DNA of 44,005 bases from Chloroflexota bacterium (GCA_022567135.1 JADFHP010000005.1:1-44005); one strand, 5' to 3'; positions 6,563 to 14,905 are shown, numbered from the stretch's first letter. Numbers and translations: made by a program. The notes: generated by a model from the sequence alone, not told the origin.

Positions 6563-8272
6563 TTGGACAAGCGAGATTTCATTGTCCGATTCGCGGGTGA
6601 GGCCAACGTGGTCACCGCGACAGAAGCCCTGGCGAGCGCCGCGGCGAGCGCGGGCTATCACGTTTACACCTTTGCCACCTTCCCATCACAGATACTTGGC
6701 GGCCCGATCTGGACCCAGATCCGAATCTCAACCAGCCCTGTGACGAGCCAGGGAGACTACCCGGACCTCCTGGTGGCATTCAACGAGTATGGCTACGTCC
6801 ACCATATACCGGAATTGCGTCCCGGCGGCGTAACCATCTACAACTTGAAAGAGTTTGAGTTGCCAGACGACGGTAAGAGCTTCGGAATCGATGTCGAAGC
6901 GCTTGCCAAAGAGGTGGGCAACCCACGGGCCACCAACTTCGTGATCGTGGGCGCCATCGCGCAGGAGATCGGCCTGGACCTGGACGACATCCGCCGCTTC
7001 AATAAGGCCAAGTACACCCGCGGCCGGCCCAACGATGAGCAGATCATTTCCTCGAACGACGCGGCCGTAGACCTGGGCGCCCAGGCGGCCCGGGACAGTG
7101 GCATTCACCTCGATGATATCGCGGCTCCAATCCCTCCTGATTACGAGCAGATCATGATCGAGAGCAGCGACGCCATCGGCATCGGCGCCATGGCGGCCGG
7201 CCTCAACTATTACGTCGGCTACCCCATATCTCCGGCCACGAAGATCCTGGTCTGGATGGAGTCGCGCCTCCTCGGCAAGGACCACTTCGTCCACCAGGTG
7301 TCTTCGGAAATCGAGTCGATCAACGCCCTGATCGGCGCCAGCTACGCCGGACGCAAGGTGATGACCGCCACCTCCGGCCCCGGACTGTCTCTCATGAGCG
7401 AAGGCCTTGGACTCGCGTGGATGGCCGAGATTCCCCTGGTCGTCGTAAACGTCCAGCGGGGAGGGCCGGCGACAGGGCTGCCGACGAAAACGGAACAGTC
7501 AGACCTCTTCGCCTGCATCCACCCCGCACACGGCGACGTAAAACTGCCGATCATCGCCCCCGGTGATCTGGAAGAGTGCATCTTCGGGGCCGCCAGGGCG
7601 CTCAACTGGGCCGAGCGCTACCAGGGACCGGTCATCCTGATCAGCGAGATGGTCCTCTCAGAACGGAAACAGAACATCCCGATGCCGGACCTGTCTCGAA
7701 TAAGAGTCGAAGAGCGACAGGTCTACTCCGGTGAAAACGGCTACCGGAGATACGAGGCCGCGGAAATGTCGCCAATGCCCCTCCCCGGCGGCCCAGGCGC
7801 CTACATCGCAAACGGGTCGGAGCACGATGAGTTTGGCGATACGACACATCTCGCGGAAGTACACGTTCACGGCACGCAGCGCCGCTTCAGCAAATTGAAC
7901 CTGCTGAACGATGGCGACTACGAAGAGATCAACCCGGAGGCGTCCGTGGTAATGATGCCCTGGGGCGGCACCAAAGGCCCGGCGCGGGAAGCGTTCGAGT
8001 TCCTCCAGGAACGGGGCGTAGACATCGGCTGGTTCTACACTATGTATCTACACCCGCTACCCGAAGGCGCTCTGGATATTTTGCAGTCGAAAGAGCTCGT
8101 GATCGTCCCTGAGTTGAACTTCCAGGGCCAGTGGTCCGCTCTTCTTCGCATGGATCGCGTAAGAGCAGAATCGATCACGCAGTACACCGGACTGCCATTC
8201 AAGGCCGGCGCGCTGGCCGACAGAATAGAGACAATGGTGCGCCAGCACCAGGAGGGGAACGTCCCCGCATGA
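6563..8272 (+). CDS. 2-oxoacid:acceptor oxidoreductase, fused gamma-alpha subunit
   Basis: This subunit of a ferredoxin-dependent 2-oxoacid oxidoreductase would help decarboxylate a 2-oxoacid (such as 2-oxoglutarate or pyruvate) to the acyl-CoA with the beta subunit encoded next. The protein is 569 residues from TTG 6563. A gamma domain comes first (FIVRFAGEANVV, ILGGPIWTQIRIS) to about residue 185. The alpha pyrimidine-binding domain follows with YYVGYPISPATK (about 216-227), ATSGPGLSLMSEGLG and VVNVQRGGPATGLPTKTEQSDL. TTG 6563 is preferred because GGAGG lies 5 nt upstream and the family's conserved sequence begins right after it. GTG 6545 or upstream starts would add Arg/Pro repeats. ATGA overlap with the beta gene indicates coupling. 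Confidence 0.9.
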   Translation: MDKRDFIVRFAGEANVVTATEALASAAASAGYHVYTFATFPSQILGGPIWTQIRISTSPVTSQGDYPDLLVAFNEYGYVHHIPELRPGGVTIYNLKEFELPDDGKSFGIDVEALAKEVGNPRATNFVIVGAIAQEIGLDLDDIRRFNKAKYTRGRPNDEQIISSNDAAVDLGAQAARDSGIHLDDIAAPIPPDYEQIMIESSDAIGIGAMAAGLNYYVGYPISPATKILVWMESRLLGKDHFVHQVSSEIESINALIGASYAGRKVMTATSGPGLSLMSEGLGLAWMAEIPLVVVNVQRGGPATGLPTKTEQSDLFACIHPAHGDVKLPIIAPGDLEECIFGAARALNWAERYQGPVILISEMVLSERKQNIPMPDLSRIRVEERQVYSGENGYRRYEAAEMSPMPLPGGPGAYIANGSEHDEFGDTTHLAEVHVHGTQRRFSKLNLLNDGDYEEINPEASVVMMPWGGTKGPAREAFEFLQERGVDIGWFYTMYLHPLPEGALDILQSKELVIVPELNFQGQWSALLRMDRVRAESITQYTGLPFKAGALADRIETMVRQHQEGNVPA

Positions 8273-9135
8273 CCTCAAAGAACCCTAATTACGACTTCAA
8301 ATGGTGCCCCGGCTGCGGGGATTTCGGCGTCCGCCGAGCCGTCGAATGGGCCCTTACTGCACGCAACGAGAAGTTTGAGACGCGGATGCAAGACCACGTG
8401 ATCGTGGCCGGCATCGGCTGCTCAGGCAACCTGGTCCACCTCATGGAGTCGATCGAGCAGCCATACGGTATCCATGGCATTCACGGCCGGTCTCTGCCCA
8501 TCGCGATGGGCGTGAAGTCCGCCAACCCCCAGCTCAACGTTATGATCGTCGCCGGCGACGGAGACTTCCTGAGCATCGGCATGGAGCACATCGGCCCGCA
8601 GGCAAACCGGAACCTGGACATCACGGCGATCATCATGGACAACGGCGTCTACGGCCTGACGAAGGGCCAAAGCTCGCCGACAACCCAGCTTGGCGTAGTA
8701 ACCAGCTCCACGCCGTTCGGCAAGATCGAGGGGGCGGTCCAGCCACTCGCCTACTACCTTGAGATCGGCGTGACGTTCATCGCGTCGCACTACTCCAGCA
8801 AACCGCGCGAGCTCGCCGCTTTGATCGAGGAGGCGATGGAGCATCGAGGGTTTTCCATCGTCCACGTGATATCGCCCTGCACGACCTACAACGACACGTA
8901 CGAGGAGTTGAAGGGCAATAAGCGGAAGGGAATCGAGCCGGGGATTTTCGGGCTGCCGGACGGGTACGACCCGACCGACAAGGCGCAGGCCGTCGAACTG
9001 TTGAAGGACCCCAGGATCCCGCTGGGACTCGTCTACCGGGAAGAGCGGCCTACCCTGGACCAGGCATACGGCGCAATCGCCGGCAAAGCCAATAGCGTGA
9101 CGGCAGAGAAAATTCTGGCGACATACGCGATCTAG
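8269..9135 (+). CDS. 2-oxoacid:acceptor oxidoreductase, beta subunit
   Basis: This is the thiamine-diphosphate-binding beta subunit, 288 residues. The start MTSKNPNYDFKWCPGCGDFG shows the typical CxxC (Cys13, Cys16). VAGDGDFLSIG with a downstream IIMDNGVYGLTKGQSSPT segment is the GDGD...N thiamine-diphosphate/Mg motif. The absence of an 8Fe-8S ferredoxin domain matches the two-subunit 2-oxoacid:ferredoxin oxidoreductase class. The start ATG overlaps the alpha stop (ATGA). A strong terminator follows 36 bp after the stop. 2-oxoglutarate is the likeliest substrate by family similarity, but pyruvate or branched-chain acids cannot be excluded. Confidence 0.92.
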   Translation: MTSKNPNYDFKWCPGCGDFGVRRAVEWALTARNEKFETRMQDHVIVAGIGCSGNLVHLMESIEQPYGIHGIHGRSLPIAMGVKSANPQLNVMIVAGDGDFLSIGMEHIGPQANRNLDITAIIMDNGVYGLTKGQSSPTTQLGVVTSSTPFGKIEGAVQPLAYYLEIGVTFIASHYSSKPRELAALIEEAMEHRGFSIVHVISPCTTYNDTYEELKGNKRKGIEPGIFGLPDGYDPTDKAQAVELLKDPRIPLGLVYREERPTLDQAYGAIAGKANSVTAEKILATYAI

Positions 9136-9171
9136 GCCGCGAAGTTCATCCCGCCCGCGCCCACAATGGCA

Positions 9172-9205
9172 AAAGACCCGCTCATATCGGCGGGTCTTTC
9201 CGTAT
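9172..9205 (+). terminator. Intrinsic terminator, shared by convergent genes
   Basis: AAAGACCCGC (9172-9181) pairs perfectly with GCGGGTCTTT (9190-9199) around an 8-nt loop. A/T runs at both ends let it work on both strands. It separates the oxidoreductase pair from the convergent sigma factor gene. Confidence 0.85.
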
Positions 9206-9225
9206 ATGCAGTTTTCTGAGCGAGT

Positions 9226-9780
9226 TTACGAACTTCGCTGATTGACATAATCAGCCAGGATGTTGCGGAGTGTCACCCTTCCGCGATGCAACCTTGCCTT
9301 CAAAGCCGATATCGACACTTCCAGCACCTGGGCCGCCTCGTCGTTCGTAAGCCCTTCAACGTCCCGCAATATGACCGCGGCCTTCAGATCGTCGGGCAGA
9401 GTTTCAATGGCTCCCTGAATCTGCTCCGAGAGTTCATTGTTCAACGCGGTGCGGTCCGGAGCATCCGCCCAGTCGGCCCGGTCGATCTGCTGGTACAACT
9501 CTGTGGGGTCGGTCGAGATCTCTTTCTTGCGGCTGTTCTTTCGGAGCCGCATCAGTGCCGCGTTCGTCGCGATGCGATATAGCCACGTGGTCACCTGCGC
9601 GTCGCCCCGGAACCTGTCGCGTGCTCGATAAGCGGAAAGGAACGTATCCTGGACGACCTCATCGGCGTCATCCGGATTGCCCATCATCCTGTACGCGACG
9701 TTGTAGACGAAACTCGAATGCTCAGAAACGATCTGCTCGAACTTCTCGTCATCCATCACAGATGTGCTGCTGGAAGTCAT
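9226..9780 (-). CDS. ECF-type RNA polymerase sigma factor
   Basis: This 184-residue sigma70-family protein contains only regions 2 and 4. Region 2 (about residues 15-80) has FVYNVAYRMMGNPDDADEVVQDTFLSAYR and TTWLYRIATNAALMRLRK. Region 4 (about 120-175) has IETLPDDLKAAVILRDVEGLTNDEAAQ and the helix-turn-helix ALKARLHRGR. ATG 9780 is chosen because GGAG lies 4 nt before it; TTG 9807 would extend it by 9 residues. It would redirect RNA polymerase to stress or envelope genes. The divergent neighbour at 10103 looks like its anti-sigma partner. Confidence 0.9.
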   Translation of the reverse strand: MTSSSTSVMDDEKFEQIVSEHSSFVYNVAYRMMGNPDDADEVVQDTFLSAYRARDRFRGDAQVTTWLYRIATNAALMRLRKNSRKKEISTDPTELYQQIDRADWADAPDRTALNNELSEQIQGAIETLPDDLKAAVILRDVEGLTNDEAAQVLEVSISALKARLHRGRVTLRNILADYVNQRSS

Positions 9781-9821
9781 TGCACTCCATCGGCGATTGG
9801 CGCTCAAATCGCGCCGGGTCC

Positions 9822-9839
9822 AGCCCTCCCCGGAGGGCT
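9822..9839. promoter_or_regulatory. Hairpin upstream of the sigma factor gene
   Basis: AGCCCTC (9822-9828) and GAGGGCT (9833-9839) are perfect arms with a CCCG loop, 42 bp upstream of the sigma start. It could be an operator or a 5' UTR hairpin. The rest of 9781-10102 shows no convincing promoter. Confidence 0.3.
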
Positions 9840-10102
9840 TGCACCGGCTCGCCTATCATATCGTCTAATTATCTGTACGCACAGGGTGATCAGGCTGCCC
9901 GCGATCTGCTCGCGAGTGGCAATCCGAATCCACCGGGCACATACGGGCATCCAATTATTTGCACGGACGATGGCCGGGAGGGATGTACCCGACCGACAGA
10001 TCGTGATAAAAAAATACAAGCACGCAAGCGCCGGATTTGGCACGGGGGCATTGAACAGCAGTGGTATTCAGATTTTTCAAGAGAGGCGCGGGGAAGCCCG
10101 AA

Positions 10103-10330
10103 ATGACCCCCTGCGAAGAGTTGCGAACACGCGGGTCTGACCTGATCGACGGGGATTGCGATGAGGAAACCGCCAGGAAACTCAACGCCCATCTGGACGA
10201 GTGCCCCGATTGCAACCCCTGGTTCTCGTCACTTCAGTCCACTGTCGGACTACTTCGGAATCTGCCGAAAAGCCGGCCCCCGGACAGCCTGCTGGAGCAT
10301 ATTCGCCAGGCGACCACCCGCGCCAAGTAA
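10103..10330 (+). CDS. Small zinc-binding anti-sigma-like protein (zf-HC2 type)
   Basis: This 75-residue protein begins MTPCEELRTRGSDLIDGDCD and carries AHLDECPDC, the Hx3Cx2C motif (His30, Cys34, Cys37) of the zinc-associated anti-sigma fold. Cys4 and Cys19 are possible further ligands. There is no transmembrane helix, so it would act in the cytoplasm, as RsrA-like proteins do when sensing thiol oxidation. ATG 10103 is preferred because family members usually start just before the first Cys. GTG 10061 would give 89 residues but has no ribosome binding site. It is divergent from the ECF sigma gene, which suggests a sigma/anti-sigma pair although such genes are usually codirectional. Confidence 0.7.
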   Translation: MTPCEELRTRGSDLIDGDCDEETARKLNAHLDECPDCNPWFSSLQSTVGLLRNLPKSRPPDSLLEHIRQATTRAK

Positions 10331-10347
10331 CGATCTCAGGAAAACGC

Positions 10348-10374
10348 AACGCCCCGCGGCCAGCGGGGCGTTCT
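10348..10374 (+). terminator. Intrinsic terminator between convergent genes
   Basis: AACGCCCCGC (10348-10357) pairs with GCGGGGCGTT (10363-10372) around GGCCA. The T run is short on the plus strand. It lies between the anti-sigma-like gene and the convergent ccmE. Confidence 0.8.
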
Positions 10375-10399
10375 CGCGCGAACTACATCCAAAGACCCT

Positions 10400-10999
10400 C
10401 TAGGTCCCGCCGTTCGCTTTATAGATCTCAGTGATCGTCTCAGGGTCGTCATAGTCGGCTGAGAACGCATCACTTCCGCTCGATTCGTCAACCGTCTCCT
10501 GGACGTTCACGTATTTCGTCGGGCACTTCACGATCAGGGTCTCGGTAGAGAAAACACCGTCTGCTCCGTATGCCCCCTCCAGAATCAGCTCTGAGTGGTC
10601 GTTGAAGAAGAGCTGGCCCACTTCGCCCGAATAGGCGACCGGTAGCACCTGGCCCTCCTCATCACGGATAGAGAAGGAGACTTCCAGACCGTTGTCGGCG
10701 CGCTCGAAAGACTCGCTCACCAGCTTTCCCGCGACCCGTACCAGGGTGCCATCGCCGGTGATTCCCTGCTCTTGCAGCTCGTTGACAGTCACGTAATAGA
10801 CAGAGGCATTCTGAAATGCCTGGATGGCGAAAAACGACAGCGCAGCTGCTATCAGAACAGCAAAGAGAATTAGCTTAGTCCGCGGGCTCAGCAGAGTGCT
10901 GGCCGAGGCCGACGTTGCCGGCCTCAGCACATCAGGCAGATCGTCCGGCTCCACGTCCGGAGAATCCAGATCTATCTCGTCTCGTTGATCAGGAGCCAT
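10400..10999 (-). CDS. ccmE: Cytochrome c maturation haem chaperone CcmE, CxxxY type
   Basis: CcmE carries haem outside the membrane between CcmABC(D) and the CcmF/H ligase. This 199-residue protein has a cytoplasmic N-terminus, one anchor helix (about residues 41-60) and a beta-barrel domain (VTVNELQEQGI, GTLVRVAGKLV, LPVAYSGEVGQLFFNDHSELILEG). At the haem attachment site, the classical His-x-x-x-Tyr is replaced by Cys159-Pro-Thr-Lys-Tyr163; I checked the TGC codon at 10525-10523. CxxxY variants are known from some anaerobic bacteria and archaea. The acidic C-terminal tail is unconserved. The ribosome binding site is weak. It is last in the ccm cluster, 11 bp after ccmD. Confidence 0.9.
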   Translation of the reverse strand: MAPDQRDEIDLDSPDVEPDDLPDVLRPATSASASTLLSPRTKLILFAVLIAAALSFFAIQAFQNASVYYVTVNELQEQGITGDGTLVRVAGKLVSESFERADNGLEVSFSIRDEEGQVLPVAYSGEVGQLFFNDHSELILEGAYGADGVFSTETLIVKCPTKYVNVQETVDESSGSDAFSADYDDPETITEIYKANGGT

Positions 11000-11010
11000 A
11001 CGGTGAGGCC

Positions 11011-11328
11011 CTAGCCCTTCCCCGTGCCCGGTTGCCCGGACGGCATCTGCTCAGTCAGCAGTTGCCGTAAGTCTTTTATCTCCCGCTCCATGGTGCGTTG
11101 CCTGCGTGAGACGACGAATATGTATGCGAAGAATCCCGCCCAGGTGATCATGTAAATGGCAAACAGGAAATCCAGGTTAGCCTCTGTGTTGGTGTTCTCC
11201 TGCGCCGCGATCTCAGCGGCCACTTCAGGCGGACCTCCGGCAGAGGCCAGCGCAACCGCGCCCGCCGGCACGAGCAGCACAAGCAGCGCCAAAACGATGG
11301 ACGAGGGCCGCTTCAATACCGCAAGCAT
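11011..11328 (-). CDS. ccmD: CcmD-family small membrane protein
   Basis: This 105-residue protein has an N-terminal hydrophobic segment resembling a signal peptide (about 8-30). A second helix, FLFAIYMITWAGFFAYIFVV (about 54-73), is followed by a basic/coiled segment (SRRQRTMEREIKDLRQLL), the pattern of CcmD-like proteins. These help release holo-CcmE from CcmC. It is longer than the usual 50-70 residues because of the signal-like N-terminus. ATG directly follows the ccmC stop codon (TAGATG). The assignment rests on layout and position between ccmC and ccmE more than on strong sequence conservation. Confidence 0.75.
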   Translation of the reverse strand: MLAVLKRPSSIVLALLVLLVPAGAVALASAGGPPEVAAEIAAQENTNTEANLDFLFAIYMITWAGFFAYIFVVSRRQRTMEREIKDLRQLLTEQMPSGQPGTGKG

Positions 11329-12096
11329 CTAGTCACCTGAAGCCGCGGGCACGGCGCCGCGCATCGTGGCGGCCGTTGCCGGCTCCGCCGCCGGCCGATA
11401 TAAGAGATTACGAACGTCGCGTTTCAGTTCACCAAGCTCGTTCTCAGACTGCCGCACCCGATACCGGTCCACCACCATGTATGCGTACAGGCTTGTGAAC
11501 GCGACGACCGATACCAGAAGGGTGATGGACATCTCGGAACTGAGGCCCGAAGACTCGGCCGCGGGCCCTATGAGGAGTTCGGGATGCGCGGTCCGCCAGA
11601 GATCGGCCGCGTAATAGACGAGCGGCACGTCGATGGCCCCCAGAATCGCCACCACGGCGGCCATCCTGTAGGCCTGGTTGCCCGGCGGCGCGAACGCCCG
11701 GAGCATCAGGTAAGCGACGTATAGGAACCACAGGATTGCCGTGGTCGTCAGCTTCGCGTCCCAGGTCCACCAGACGTTCCAGATCGGCTTCGCCCAGATG
11801 GCGCCGGTAACGAGCATGAGCGTCCCCACCAGGACACCCGTCTCCGCGGTGGCGAGGGCCACCGAGTCCCACTTGCGCTTGCCCGTGATCAGGTACATTA
11901 CGCTCGCCGAGGCGACGATGAATACGGCGACCATGGAGATCCAGGCGAGAGGCACGTGGATGTAGAGGGCGCGCTGGATCTCGCCGAGGTTCCTCTCGGT
12001 GGGCGCCCACTCGAAGATCATCCACATGGTGAACAGCACCAGACCAGCCGTTATGACCAGCCAGACAGCACGCTTTGGACCTACCGCGCCGACCAC
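11329..12096 (-). CDS. ccmC: Haem handling protein CcmC (CcsA/CcmF/CcmC family)
   Basis: CcmC loads haem onto CcmE. The protein has six predicted helices and the periplasmic tryptophan-rich motif WNVWWTWDAKLTT, the CcmC version of the haem-binding WWD signature. Likely haem-ligand histidines are seen in LYIHVPLAW and in WRTAHPELL. Length is 255 residues from GTG 12096, chosen because GGAGG lies 7 nt upstream; TTG 12099 is one codon earlier. The C-terminal tail is hydrophilic. ccmD follows with no gap. A 166-bp space separates it from ccmB upstream. Confidence 0.92.
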   Translation of the reverse strand: MVGAVGPKRAVWLVITAGLVLFTMWMIFEWAPTERNLGEIQRALYIHVPLAWISMVAVFIVASASVMYLITGKRKWDSVALATAETGVLVGTLMLVTGAIWAKPIWNVWWTWDAKLTTTAILWFLYVAYLMLRAFAPPGNQAYRMAAVVAILGAIDVPLVYYAADLWRTAHPELLIGPAAESSGLSSEMSITLLVSVVAFTSLYAYMVVDRYRVRQSENELGELKRDVRNLLYRPAAEPATAATMRGAVPAASGD

Positions 12097-12262
12097 CAAA
12101 AACCCTCCGAAAATACTTCGTGCAGTCTATCACAATCCAACGTGATTTCAGTTCACTTAAACGTCAAAAAACACGGCTCAGATTCCACCCTCTGGCGATG
12201 GCCGCGTGTCCATTTGCGGACCCATGCCCATGGAGAATAACCGGGCCCGCAGTGGGGCCTGC

Positions 12263-12949
12263 TTAGTCCTCCAGCAAAAACTGGAAAGTGAGCAACGCGG
12301 CGACGATGAAAATGACATCAAACGCGGCCAGAATCTCGATCCATTGCAGCGCGTCGCCCCATCCGCCGCCCTCCGTTACCCGCGCCGTCCCCTCCACCGC
12401 CGATATCAGTATCGGGACGGCGATGGGCAGAAACAGCACGGGCAGCATGATCTCCCGCGCCCGTGTGTTCACGGACAGCGCCGCAAACATCGTGCCCACC
12501 GTCGCGAGGCCGAGGATCGTGAGCAACGCAATCACGAAGACCTCGATCTTCAGGACGTTCACATCGAATAGCGCCGTGAAAACGGGAAACAGAATGACGA
12601 GCGCGGCGGCCATGAAGATGAAGTTGCCGACCGTCTTGCCGATCAAAATCGTGTCGCGTCCCACCGGCGTCAATAGCAGCCCGTCCAGGGCGTTGCCGTC
12701 CTTCTCGATGATGAACGACCGGTTGAGGCCGAGAACCGATGCAAACGCCACCGCCACCCAGAGCACGCCCGGCCCGACGGTATCCCGGTTTGCCGACGTC
12801 AGTTCGATCGCGAAGTTGAAGATGATAAAGATGAGCCCCGAAAAGACGAGGAGGGAGATCACAATCTCTCGATTCCGAACCTCCAGCAGAAGGTCTTTCT
12901 TGGCGACGGCCCATACCGGCCCCAGTGGAACTCTCCCTCGCACTTTCAC
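12263..12949 (-). CDS. ccmB: Haem exporter membrane subunit CcmB
   Basis: CcmB is the membrane part of the ABC-type complex with CcmA that drives holo-CcmE release. This 228-residue protein has six hydrophobic segments and the typical beginning WAVAKKDLLLEVRNREIVIS. The segment GLNRSFIIEKDGNALDGLLLTP and the LPVLFLPIAVPILISAVE helix are conserved family regions. The GTG start overlaps the ccmA stop as GTGA, so the two are translationally coupled. Length fits the family (220-230). Confidence 0.92.
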   Translation of the reverse strand: MKVRGRVPLGPVWAVAKKDLLLEVRNREIVISLLVFSGLIFIIFNFAIELTSANRDTVGPGVLWVAVAFASVLGLNRSFIIEKDGNALDGLLLTPVGRDTILIGKTVGNFIFMAAALVILFPVFTALFDVNVLKIEVFVIALLTILGLATVGTMFAALSVNTRAREIMLPVLFLPIAVPILISAVEGTARVTEGGGWGDALQWIEILAAFDVIFIVAALLTFQFLLED

Positions 12950-13773
12950 TGGCGCTCTCCGGTGAGCCGGCCGAAAATTCCCGGTAGCTCGCCCGGCTCG
13001 ATGTTGTCGCTCGAGTCGACGAAGACGAACTTCCCGCCGCCAAGTATCGCGACGCGATCGGCAAGAGCCAGCCCGCGCTCCAGGGAGTGTGTCGTCATGA
13101 CCACCGAGCCACCGACCTTCCGGTAGTCGGCGAGCAGGCCTTCGAATATCGCCAGCGTGTTCTGGTCAAGGCCGGTTTCGGGCTCATCCAGCAGCAGCAA
13201 CTTCGGCCGGTGGAGCAGCGCCCGAGCAAACGAGACTCGCTTCTCCAGGCCGTGCGAAAGATCGCGCACCTTGTCGTCCAGCCGATGCGCCACGTTCATG
13301 CGCTCGGCCACCTCGTTTATCCGGTTCTCGATCTCCGCAAGGTTGAACATCCGGCCGTAAAACCGCAGGTTCTCTCGCCCGGTAAGGTCGCCGTAAAGCA
13401 GCGAGGAGTGCATGACGACGCCGATGGTGCTGCGGACAAGCGCCGCCTCCCTGGTGAAGTCGAACCCGTTGATGACTACCCGCCCCGAGTCGGGCCGGGT
13501 CAGGGTGGCAAGCACCCTCAGAAGCGTGGTCTTGCCCGAGCCGTTCGGCCCGAAAATGGTGAACACCTCTCCTGCCGATACATCCATGTCCAGGCCGGAG
13601 AGCACCCCGTTGAAGCCGTACGACTTGGCAAGGCCGCGAACGGTTATCGCCATTTTGGGCATTTCTGGCGACGCTTCGGGCCCTTCGCCGGCCACCTGGT
13701 TTGAGATACTTGGGGCAGTCAGTGTCTGGTCCTCAGAAGCCAGCAGGCGGGGTGTGATCATGGTGCGCGGCAT
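12946..13773 (-). CDS. ccmA: Haem exporter ATPase CcmA
   Basis: This is an ABC ATPase with Walker A GPNGSGKTT, signature LSHGLEKRVSFARALL, Walker B LLLLDEPETGLD and switch His in TTHSLERG. Its partner is CcmB. From ATG 13773 it has 275 residues, longer than usual. The ABC domain begins at MAITVRGLAKSYG, so ATG 13653 (or 13662) could be the true start. No good ribosome binding site marks any of them. The long version overlaps the upstream amidohydrolase by 41 bp, and its extra N-terminus is low in conserved features. Confidence 0.9.
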   Translation of the reverse strand: MPRTMITPRLLASEDQTLTAPSISNQVAGEGPEASPEMPKMAITVRGLAKSYGFNGVLSGLDMDVSAGEVFTIFGPNGSGKTTLLRVLATLTRPDSGRVVINGFDFTREAALVRSTIGVVMHSSLLYGDLTGRENLRFYGRMFNLAEIENRINEVAERMNVAHRLDDKVRDLSHGLEKRVSFARALLHRPKLLLLDEPETGLDQNTLAIFEGLLADYRKVGGSVVMTTHSLERGLALADRVAILGGGKFVFVDSSDNIEPGELPGIFGRLTGERQ

Positions 13774-14905
13774 GAAATGGCGAGAAGCGGCGGCCCGCCC
13801 GGACAGTCTCTACCGGCTCCAGCAGCCGGTCGCCTAGCCGCACATCGCCGCGCGCATCTCTAAACTCTACCGGACCTTCTCTCAGCCGGAATATCGCCAC
13901 ATCTGCCGCCGCACCCGGCTTCAGCGACCCAACGATGTCACCCCTGCCGATCGCCTCCGCCGGGGCCTGCGTACCCAGCCGGACCACCTCGTCGAGCGAC
14001 ATGCCGAGGTGCATGAACTTCGAGAGCGTAGTCGCAAGGTCAAAGACCGGCCCGCGCACGTTATAGCGGTGGACGTCGGAGCTGATTGTGGCAGGGGTGA
14101 AGCCATGAGACATGGCCGCTTCCGCCACTTTGAAGCTAAAGCTACCGGCGCCATGGCCAACGTCAAAATTAACCCCGCGCTTGCGGGCATCAACAGCGGC
14201 TTCAATCACCTTCCCATCGTCGGTAATAATGCCGGGCGCGTTGGCCGTAAAGCTATGCGTGACGATGTCACCCTTGCGTAGCTTGCCAAAAATCTCCTCC
14301 AGCGGATGATGTGTCCCGCCGATGTGAATCATCAACGGAAGGCCGATATGCTCCGCCGCCTCCACCGCCCGCTCCAAGGCGACGACATCGTTGGCGCCGA
14401 CTATGCCCTCGGTGAGCCTGACCTTGATGCCGACGATAAGATCCTGGTTCGCCTTCGCCGTGTCGACCGCCGGGCCGACGCGCGCCCACCGTATGTCTTC
14501 CAGTTCGCCGATATCGTTGTCAAGCTGGCCCATGCCGGAGATGTGGAGGAACGCATACGCCCGGGTATTCACCCGCTCCATCACGTAGCGGCGAAATCCC
14601 GGGAACGTGTTGGATCCGGACGAGCCGGCATCGACGACCGTTGTCGCCCCGCGCGCCAGCGATGAAGGGTCGGCCTCGATTGCAAGATGCGCGACGCCCC
14701 ACCAGATGTGGACATGCAGATCGACAAGACCCGGGGTGACGATCAATCCGTCGGCTTCTATGACGTCGCGGGCATCGCCGTCCGGGATGTGATCCTCAAT
14801 CGAATGGACCACGCCGCCGGCTACGGCTATGTCCTTCTTCGCGTGCAGCCCCTGGGATGGGTCAACCACCATCCCGTTTTTGATGACCATGTCAAATCCC
14901 GGCAT
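13733..14905 (-). CDS. Amidohydrolase/deacetylase family metallohydrolase
   Basis: This 390-residue enzyme belongs to the amidohydrolase superfamily. Metal ligands are visible as His64 and His66 (DLHVHIWWG), the probable carboxylated Lys161 (VGIKVRL), His194 (LMIHIGG), His217 (VTHSF) and Asp277 (SSDVHRYN). The N-terminal beta-sandwich segment MVIKNGMVVDPSQG and the later GSLKPGAAADVAIF are typical. Family members act on cyclic amides or acetylated amino acids; some are called dihydroorotase-like or ornithine/acetyl-selenocystathionine-type deacetylases. It lies next to two D-aminoacylase paralogues on the same strand, which suggests work on N-acyl amino acids. Confidence 0.85.
   Translation of the reverse strand: MPGFDMVIKNGMVVDPSQGLHAKKDIAVAGGVVHSIEDHIPDGDARDVIEADGLIVTPGLVDLHVHIWWGVAHLAIEADPSSLARGATTVVDAGSSGSNTFPGFRRYVMERVNTRAYAFLHISGMGQLDNDIGELEDIRWARVGPAVDTAKANQDLIVGIKVRLTEGIVGANDVVALERAVEAAEHIGLPLMIHIGGTHHPLEEIFGKLRKGDIVTHSFTANAPGIITDDGKVIEAAVDARKRGVNFDVGHGAGSFSFKVAEAAMSHGFTPATISSDVHRYNVRGPVFDLATTLSKFMHLGMSLDEVVRLGTQAPAEAIGRGDIVGSLKPGAAADVAIFRLREGPVEFRDARGDVRLGDRLLEPVETVRAGRRFSPFHAAHHDHTPPAGF

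Noticed and set aside
9855-9883. Minus-strand TATGAT as -10 of the sigma factor promoter
   Set aside because: The matching -35 position is very poor (about two of six bases) and no ECF-type motif was seen.
12222-12233. Small palindrome CCATGCCCATGG in the ccmB-ccmC gap
   Set aside because: Arms of 5 bp with 2-nt centre are expected by chance in such sequence.
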